Shown here in pieces: positions 31,805-37,116 of a DNA stretch of 37,116 bases. The notes below the pieces were generated by a model. It saw nothing but the letters and a program-made list of their open reading frames with translations, had not been told where the DNA came from and ran no database searches. This stretch comes from Candidatus Omnitrophota bacterium (GTDB taxonomy: Bacteria > Omnitrophota > Gorgyraeia > Zapsychrales > JAHFFX01): the NCBI GenBank assembly GCA_023247705.1, contig JAHFFY010000016.1, positions 1 to 37,116 on the forward strand, given 5' to 3'. The first letter of the stretch is position 1; every line of letters starts with the position of its first letter. The translations under genes were made by a program, and so were the position numbers.

Positions 31805-32034
31805 TTAATGCCCTTTTACGACTCTGTTTTATTACGATATGATAAACGAGACCAAATTCCATTTTTTCTTAGTACTTAAATTATTTTAAAATATCTCATA
31901 GCCTGTGTAATAAATTGTCGTTTAGACTCAGAACACAAATTTTTACGGCCATTACCTTGCCTATTCCCCTTAACAAACTGTCCCTTCAAAATGTGCCCCA
32001 TTATCCCCCCCGCCCACCGCTTTTGTCAACCCTT

Positions 32035-32199
32035 TCAAGCCGATCTTCTTCGCGATCGGTTCTGCAAAATCTTGATTTGCTCTCTGGTTAAATCTTCTTG
32101 CTCTGATTTCTCATAAGGAAACAGCATATATATTTTTTCATCTCGAGTATACACGTAATAAATGACCCTTAATCCACCCCTTTTGCCTCTCCCTTTCCC
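32035..32199 (-). pseudogene. RelE/HigB-type toxin, C-terminal fragment
   Basis: Reading the minus strand from 32199 gives GKGRGKRGGLRVIYYVYT, then YMLFPYEKSEQEDLT and a stop at 32035-32037. This is the C-terminal half of RelE-family toxins (GK-GG-RVIYY, then 'YxKxEQEDLTxEQ'). An in-frame TAG lies immediately upstream at 32200-32202 and the N-terminal half is missing. No antitoxin frame is seen next to it, so it is a decayed remnant. The rest of 31805-32302 is gene-free. Confidence 0.75.
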
Positions 32200-32245
32200 C
32201 TAGACCACACCCCTTAAGGGTGTCGGGGTTCGAAAAACTTCTAAA

Positions 32246-32283
32246 AAAACAAACGATGTGAACATTTTCACATCGTTTGTTTT
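32246..32283. terminator. Strong hairpin terminator
   Basis: Perfect 17-base arms (32246-32262 and 32267-32283) around a 4-base loop, flanked by A and T runs. Being symmetrical it can stop transcription on both strands, and it lies 19 bases beyond the stop of the small peptide gene. Confidence 0.9.
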
Positions 32284-32302
32284 AAAACCTCCAAGGATAA
32301 AA

Positions 32303-32416
32303 TTATTCCCCGCCTTCAGAAGCGATAGCTGATGAACCCATAAAAAACGGAGCCGTCATTGTTCCAACAGCTAGTAATACTAAACTCAACATAAGAATAA
32401 CAAAAAATTTCTGCAT
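32303..32416 (-). CDS. 37-residue exported or membrane peptide
   Basis: ATG at 32414-32416 is preceded by the very strong ribosome binding site GGAGGGGAG. The peptide begins MQKFFVILMLSLVLLAVG, continues as one hydrophobic helix, and ends SSAIASEGGE. The TTGACA/TATTTT promoter is about 60 bases upstream, and a perfect hairpin terminator closes the gene. The three strong signals around so short a frame argue that it is a real, highly expressed gene. The product could be a small single-span membrane protein or a cleaved signal-peptide-like peptide. The longer open frame to 32650 contains the promoter and is rejected. It lies divergently from the porin gene. Confidence 0.7.
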   Translation of the reverse strand: MQKFFVILMLSLVLLAVGTMTAPFFMGSSAIASEGGE

Positions 32417-32473
32417 TCTCCTCCCCTCCTTTCCTCCATCGACATTCTTCGGATATAAAAATGATTTGTTTTT

Positions 32474-32502
32474 AAAATAACATATGGTCTTTACCTTGTC
32501 AA
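32474..32502 (-). promoter_or_regulatory. Strong sigma-70-type promoter for the 37-residue peptide gene
   Basis: On the minus strand TTGACA (32497-32502) and TATTTT (32474-32479) are exactly 17 bases apart. Confidence 0.7.
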
Positions 32503-32659
32503 CAGACTGATCAAAAGGACTTGGGCCCTTAGAAGGAACGAAATTTCCATTTTTGATCCCGGAAAAATTTTTAATCTTTTCGTTGCGAAAATTTTTTTTT
32601 AAATTAAGATGAATTTGTATATCAAAATTATAAATTAATCCTTTAAACAAGGAGCATAA

Positions 32660-34078
32660 ATGCGCTTATTAAAAATCGCTACGGTTGTCTCTGGATTTTT
32701 ATTTTTACCGCGACTTCTTTTTGCCGATGCCAATTACGATAGTCAACTGGACCAATTAAAACAAAAAACCGAAGATCAAGAAACGCTCATCCAACAGCAA
32801 CAGAAGACCATTGAGTACCTCATGAACCGTATGACGGACATCGAGCAAAAATTAGATCAACAAGTTCCCTCCCCACTCCCTGCTGCTCAAACAGCCCAGC
32901 CCAATCAACGCCTCAACCTCACGACGGGAGAATACTCGAGTCTTCCCGGTAACGAATCTCCCAAAAGTGTTTTAGAAAACCCCTGGTGGAAAAATATTGT
33001 ACTCAGCGGATATGGCGCCGCTGGCTTTCTGTGGACCGGGGGAAGATCCGTAAGGCAGCATGGCGGCTTTTTAAACTATGAGGCCTCGATCAATGTGGAT
33101 GCCAAGGTATGGGAGGATGTCCATTATTTTCATGAAATCAGCACGGTTCCAATCGGCGATATGGGAACGAGATCTGTGGGCACCAATCAGGTGTATGTTC
33201 AATTTCAGGATGTGATGAAAACCCTTTTTAATGAGGAAGGTACGGGCATCGGGGCGAAGATCGGCCGTATGGATATTCCATTTGGAGAAGAGTATTTAAC
33301 TCAGCACGTCATAGATAATCCGCTCATTTCGTTCTCCGCAGCCTGGCCCTGGTTCTGGGATGAAGGGCTGGAAATTTATAACTCACAAAATAAAATCAAA
33401 TGGATCGCCGCCGTTATGGATGGCGACACTGATCGCTCTTTTGATAGCACCAATGATAAAGCTGTCATTTTAAAGCTGTATGGTAACCCAACGGAAAAGT
33501 TATATTTAAGTGGAAGCTTTATGCGTAACGGAAAAACCAGCGAGTCAGCCATGCTGTTAGGCTACAGTTATTTGATGCCGGTTGGTTCGGAAGGGTTCTC
33601 TTCTTTAGGAACGAGTCCATCCAGCGAAGTTAGTCCTTATCTTTATGAAGCCGACGCCCAATATCAATTCGGCGAAGATAGATATCTGAAAGGTCAAATC
33701 GGTTATGTGTGGCTTAATGATAAAAACGAAGAGTTTGACCGGGATATTTATTATTTTCAACTGGAACCCAAGTGGAACCTTGGGCCCCGATTTGACAACA
33801 AATGGGCTATCGTGGGACGATTCAGCGGTGTTGGCACTTTCAATGATCATAAAGGATATCTCTTCAGCGGCCCCATTGATACCGGGGGAGATTTTGGTTT
33901 TGATACAAGCGAGCTGTACCGCTACGCCCTGGGCTTAAATTTTTATCCCAATCCACATACTTTGATCAAAATGGAATATTCAGTCGATGATTTCCACCTG
34001 ATTGATCATTCTCCTAAAGGAGAAGCGGGAACCAAGGGGCGCAATCTCGTTGGAATTATCACGGCGGTAAAATTTTAA
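32660..34078 (+). CDS. Outer-membrane porin-like beta-barrel with coiled-coil N-terminus
   Basis: 472 residues. A signal peptide ends near ADANYD (about residue 22). A coiled coil follows (DQLKQKTEDQETLIQQQQKT through about residue 68), then a proline/alanine linker and a barrel of alternating aromatic strands, for example VLSGYGAAGFLWTGG, KIGRMDIPFGEEYL and YRYALGLNFYPNPHTLIKMEYS. The last residue of the final strand is Phe (ITAVKF), a hallmark of outer-membrane barrels. AAGGAG lies 6 bases before ATG. It heads a plus-strand run with a membrane protein and a copper protein, so it may admit a substrate for that system. Substrate not predictable. Confidence 0.8.
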   Translation: MRLLKIATVVSGFLFLPRLLFADANYDSQLDQLKQKTEDQETLIQQQQKTIEYLMNRMTDIEQKLDQQVPSPLPAAQTAQPNQRLNLTTGEYSSLPGNESPKSVLENPWWKNIVLSGYGAAGFLWTGGRSVRQHGGFLNYEASINVDAKVWEDVHYFHEISTVPIGDMGTRSVGTNQVYVQFQDVMKTLFNEEGTGIGAKIGRMDIPFGEEYLTQHVIDNPLISFSAAWPWFWDEGLEIYNSQNKIKWIAAVMDGDTDRSFDSTNDKAVILKLYGNPTEKLYLSGSFMRNGKTSESAMLLGYSYLMPVGSEGFSSLGTSPSSEVSPYLYEADAQYQFGEDRYLKGQIGYVWLNDKNEEFDRDIYYFQLEPKWNLGPRFDNKWAIVGRFSGVGTFNDHKGYLFSGPIDTGGDFGFDTSELYRYALGLNFYPNPHTLIKMEYSVDDFHLIDHSPKGEAGTKGRNLVGIITAVKF

Positions 34079-34080
34079 CC

Positions 34081-34473
34081 ATGACCGCTTCTTTTCGTCC
34101 CTTCTTCTGGTTCTGGATCGGCAGCATCATTTTTATCTGGATCGATATTTTCATCGGACATTTGGGTGGACACCTGCAGAACGCTTTGATGTGGATTCCA
34201 CTTTTGGTTTTACCCCTGGCGGCCTTAAGCGGGACGGTTATTGTCGCGCAAGGTTCTCAAAAACTTAATGGGGTATTTTTAAAATGGTCATCCTGGCTTT
34301 TGATTTTAACCGGACTGCTCGGCGGATATCTGCATGGTTATGCGGTGTTTGAGGAACTTCATGGTTCTATCCAATGGGAAATTTTAGTCCGGATGATCCG
34401 TTATCCTCCTGTTTTGGCGCCTTTAGGCGTAACGGGGTTGGGAATTCTGGGACTTATTCTTCAATCAAGATAA
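34081..34473 (+). CDS. Four-helix membrane protein with conserved-looking histidines
   Basis: 130 residues and four membrane helices (about 8-26, 36-55, 68-88, 108-128). Histidines in or next to helices (FIGHLGGHLQNALMW and GGYLHGYAVFEELHG) could ligate a metal or heme. It begins 3 bases after the porin stop and ends 25 bases before the blue-copper protein gene, so it is clearly part of that operon. I do not recognise the family. A role as a membrane partner of the copper protein is inferred from context only. Confidence 0.7.
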   Translation: MTASFRPFFWFWIGSIIFIWIDIFIGHLGGHLQNALMWIPLLVLPLAALSGTVIVAQGSQKLNGVFLKWSSWLLILTGLLGGYLHGYAVFEELHGSIQWEILVRMIRYPPVLAPLGVTGLGILGLILQSR

Positions 34474-34497
34474 ATAAATTTCATAGGACGTGCATTC

Positions 34498-35226
34498 ATG
34501 AAGATAAAGATGGTCCGGAGGAATTTGTTTTTTACTATTTTGATTGTTCTCATTTTTATTTTGATACCCCCTCGTATCCACGCAGAGGTTCAGGATATCG
34601 TTATTAAGGGAACAGTCAAAATTTACGATACCAAAGGACAGCTTAAAAATAATCATAGCGATGTTGTTATCTTTCTCGATGAGATCGAAAACCCTCCGGC
34701 TCATATGCCTGCCCCCGAGAAAAACCCGGTCATCACTCAAATCAATAAGCGTTTTATTCCGAATGTCCTGCCGGTTTTGGTTGGGACCACCGTGGAATTC
34801 CCCAACGAAGATACGGTTTATCATAATGTTTTTTCGCTCTCGAAGGTCAAACCGTTTGATCTCGGGATTTATCCGCAAGGAAGCCAAAAGACGGTCACCT
34901 TTGATAAACCCGGTCTCGTGAAAATCTATTGTAATATCCATCCCCAGATGCTTGCTTACATCCTGGTTTTAGCCAATCCTTATTTCACGATCACCGATGC
35001 CGATGGACATTTTGAAATCCATAATGTTCCCGAAGGAAAAACCGTCATTCGAACGTGGTACCCTCGGGCTAAAAAATATCCGGAACAGAAAATTGTGGTG
35101 CCCCGCGAAGGGATCGGAGACGTTCATCTGTCGATTCTAGAAAATGTGACTCTTCAAATTCAAGAAGAAATCATCACCGTTGACCACCCAAATAAATGGG
35201 GTCAGGATTATCCGGCCAAATATTAA
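34498..35226 (+). CDS. Periplasmic cupredoxin-domain protein (methylamine-utilisation-like)
   Basis: 242 residues with a signal peptide (VLIFILIPPRIHA, cleavage near residue 29). The cupredoxin domain carries a full type 1 copper site: His 109 (TVYHNVFS), Cys 145, His 148 and Met 151 (YCNIHPQM). From about residue 158 a carboxypeptidase-regulatory-like module follows (FTITDADGHFEIHNVPEGK). Such proteins are often annotated as methylamine utilisation proteins and often sit next to GGDEF/EAL sensor genes, as here. It probably acts as a periplasmic electron carrier or copper-sensing protein. The stop is directly followed by the ATG of the sensor gene. Confidence 0.85.
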   Translation: MKIKMVRRNLFFTILIVLIFILIPPRIHAEVQDIVIKGTVKIYDTKGQLKNNHSDVVIFLDEIENPPAHMPAPEKNPVITQINKRFIPNVLPVLVGTTVEFPNEDTVYHNVFSLSKVKPFDLGIYPQGSQKTVTFDKPGLVKIYCNIHPQMLAYILVLANPYFTITDADGHFEIHNVPEGKTVIRTWYPRAKKYPEQKIVVPREGIGDVHLSILENVTLQIQEEIITVDHPNKWGQDYPAKY

Positions 35227-36300
35227 ATGAAAATACCACTTAAACTAAGTCAAAAACTCTACATCGGGATATGTCTCATTATTGCTTTGATCATGCTGTC
35301 TATCCTGTCGGTGGGGCATTTTTCCATCATTCAAGCAATCGAAGAAAAGACCGAAAAAAATCTTTTAAAAGCTAAAGAAATTTTTATTTTTTTCCAACAG
35401 AGCCGATTTAGAGATCTTTTAACCTCCGGAAAGATTGTCGCCGAAATTCCTTACTTGCGCAGTGTTATGACCACTCCCGAGATTGATCACGCAACGATTT
35501 TGGATACCGCGCAGAGTACTCAAAAAATCATTAAAAGCGATCTGATGATGCTCGCTGATAATCAAGGGAAACTGCTTGCCTCAATCACCGAACCCGAGCG
35601 TTCGGGGGATATGATGCTGCAAGAGCCAGGCTTTACCCAGACACTGAAAGGAGAAAATTACTGGGGGATATGGGTCAGGCCGTCCGGGATTTATCAGGTG
35701 GTGGGAACGCCGATGGTGTTTGGGGAAGAAGTCATGGGGGCTGTTTTGATCGGCTATGAAATCAACAGCGAGGTTCTTGACAAACTGGCGCGGATGACCA
35801 ATTGCGCGGTGGCTTTGATCAGTCCCAATAAAGTTATTTCCTCCTCGGGGATTTCCATGGATACCATCAAAAGGTGGACCGCTTCCATAAAGCATCATCC
35901 TTATGAACAATTTGTCAAAAGCGGGACCTCCGATGTTGATCTGCTTGCCAGCATCCCATTGATGGAAAATGGGCATTCGGGATTTTTCATCCTGGCTGAT
36001 TCTTTGAATCAAGAATTGTCCTTTTTTAATCAGTTACAGACCAAATTCTTGCTGGTGGGGCTAGCTATTCTGATGATGGCACTGGCTTTAGGGATCCTTT
36101 ATTCCCAGACAATCACCCGACCGGTTGAAGAACTCGTCGAGGCAACCAAACGAATCGCTCAAGGAGATCTTTCTTCGCAGGTGCCAATTGATTCCAATGA
36201 TGAAATAGGCCAGCTGGCGATATCTTTTAATCATATGGCGGATAAGCTTAAAAAACAACTTTTTCTAAAGAATATGTCGATAAGATTATTGCCAGTATGA
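35227..36300 (+). CDS. Membrane sensor (periplasmic domain plus HAMP), N-terminal part of a frameshifted signalling protein
   Basis: 357 residues: a helix at about 11-33, a periplasmic sensor region of CACHE/double-PAS type (about 35-270, including GIWVRPSGIYQVVGTPMVFG and GAVLIGYEI), a second helix (about 275-297) and a HAMP domain (ITRPVEELVEATKRIAQGDL). The frame then reads LFLKNMSIRLLPV and stops. In the -1 frame the sequence reads TFSKEYVDKIIASM and runs into PAS domains, which is the expected continuation. One extra T in the five-T run at 36260-36264 would restore a single reading frame. The original protein is therefore HAMP-PAS-PAS-GGDEF. Confidence 0.8.
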   Translation: MKIPLKLSQKLYIGICLIIALIMLSILSVGHFSIIQAIEEKTEKNLLKAKEIFIFFQQSRFRDLLTSGKIVAEIPYLRSVMTTPEIDHATILDTAQSTQKIIKSDLMMLADNQGKLLASITEPERSGDMMLQEPGFTQTLKGENYWGIWVRPSGIYQVVGTPMVFGEEVMGAVLIGYEINSEVLDKLARMTNCAVALISPNKVISSSGISMDTIKRWTASIKHHPYEQFVKSGTSDVDLLASIPLMENGHSGFFILADSLNQELSFFNQLQTKFLLVGLAILMMALALGILYSQTITRPVEELVEATKRIAQGDLSSQVPIDSNDEIGQLAISFNHMADKLKKQLFLKNMSIRLLPV

Positions 36301-37116
36301 TCAATAGCGTGGTTGTCTTGTCTAACGATCGCAGAATTCGAATGGTCAATCTTTCCACGCTTCAGCTGACAGGTTACCGGGAAGAGGAGCTCGTTGGTCA
36401 ACCGATAACAGTTTTATTGGCGCAGGATCATATGTCGAATAGACCGGATGAAGAAATAGTCTTTAATAATATTTTTGAAGAGCAATTTGTTTCTAAAGAT
36501 GGAAAAAAAATTTCAGTTTTGTTCTCCGCTTCTCTCATTAAGACGAAAGAAGGCCAGAACCAGGGCATTGTTTGCGTTGCGCAGGATATCACGATCCTCA
36601 AACAGGCTGAAGGAGCGCTTCGTCTAAGTGAAGAGCGTTATGCCCTGGCAGCCTCGGGGGCCAATGACGGTTTGTGGGATTGGAATTTGAAAAAAAATAA
36701 AATTTATTTTTCTCCTCGATGGAAATCTATGCTGGGATATAGCAACGTAGAAATCGGGGAGGATCCGCAAGAATGGTTTAATCGGATTCACCCTGAAGAT
36801 ATTAGTCGCGTTCGGCGTTCTCTTGAATCTCTTGAGAATGATATCACCCAGTCTCTTTTGGAAGTGGAATACCAAATTTTGCACAAAAATGGAAATTATC
36901 TGTGGGGACTCACCCGAGGAATTGCCGTCAGAAATGGCACAGGAATCTGTCGGATGGTCGGCTCGCAAACCGATATTACCCAAAGGAAACAATATGAAGA
37001 ACAACTCCGTTACGATGCCTTGCACGACAAACTCACCGGCCTTCCCAACCGGACACTGTTATTGGATCGTCTAAGCCACTTGATCGAACGCAGCAAACGG
37101 CATTCCGACTATTTAT
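36264..37116 (+). CDS. PAS-PAS-GGDEF part of the signalling protein (runs off the window)
   Basis: The frame is open from 36264 to the window end. The first PAS domain begins around SMINSVVVLSNDRRIRMVN and ends at GIVCVAQDIT. The second, PAS_3-like, runs from ERYALAASGANDGLWDWN to GSQTDITQRK. It then enters a GGDEF start, LHDKLTGLPNRTLLLDRL. The GGDEF active site and any EAL domain lie outside. An internal ATG at 36297 lacks a good ribosome binding site, so independent translation is doubtful. The output is predicted to be c-di-GMP synthesis and/or breakdown. Confidence 0.8.

Noticed and set aside
32417-32650. Longer frame upstream of the 37-residue peptide
   Set aside because: It contains the TTGACA/TATTTT promoter and lacks a ribosome binding site, whereas ATG 32416 has an excellent one.
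1-37116. tRNA and rRNA genes
   Set aside because: I looked for tRNA arms and conserved rRNA stretches in the intergenic regions and saw none; a covariance-model scan would be needed to be certain.

Overview
The window looks like a chromosomal segment from an uncultured Gram-negative bacterium with a respiratory lifestyle. It holds a complete 14-subunit complex I, an outer-membrane porin-like protein and several exported proteins. Codon and base composition are moderate, with AT-rich patches at both ends. ORF6N-domain genes, DUF347 and DUF1016 proteins and short palindromic repeats are common in metagenome-derived lineages (deltaproteobacteria-like, Omnitrophota and similar), but I cannot assign a phylum from this sequence.

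Layout. 1-5.4 kb (mostly minus strand) is accessory: the 5' tip of an IS5-like transposase at the edge, a membrane protein that appears cut by it, a membrane-bound spermidine-synthase-like protein, a DUF347 membrane protein split in two overlapping frames, a 122-bp element with 17-bp terminal inverted repeats, and a PhnB-like/ABM gene pair. 5.5-7.7 kb holds an ORF6N protein and an exported protein with a duplicated domain. 7.8-15.0 kb (plus) is nuoJKLMN followed by an adrenodoxin-reductase-type ferredoxin-NADP reductase. 15.0-15.9 kb is a small cassette in which a second ORF6N gene is flanked by 57-bp inverted repeats. 15.9-26.3 kb (minus) is DUF502-pntAb-pntB-nuoABCDEFGHI. 26.4-30.0 kb (minus) is a KdpDE-like two-component pair, an exported protein and a DoxX protein. 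30.1-32.3 kb is defence-like or mobile in character: a DUF1016-staphylococcal-nuclease fusion, an AT-rich membrane protein and a RelE toxin fragment. 32.3-37.1 kb has a 37-aa peptide gene with very strong expression signals, then a plus-strand run of porin, membrane protein, blue-copper protein and sensor/PAS/GGDEF protein (with a frameshift).

How the genes work together. The two nuo blocks converge on the ORF6N cassette, so one ancestral nuoA-N operon seems to have been broken by inversion or relocation of the J-N half. The ferredoxin-NADP reductase on one block and the transhydrogenase subunits on the other tie complex I to exchange between NADH, NADPH and ferredoxin. The right-hand cluster looks like a periplasmic copper-protein/porin module with a c-di-GMP signalling output.

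The most unusual signal is in the two ORF6N genes. Both carry a palindrome at the same codon position although the palindromes differ in sequence. The palindrome of the second gene has arms identical to a hairpin lying just outside its own inverted-repeat-bounded cassette, immediately downstream of nuoI.
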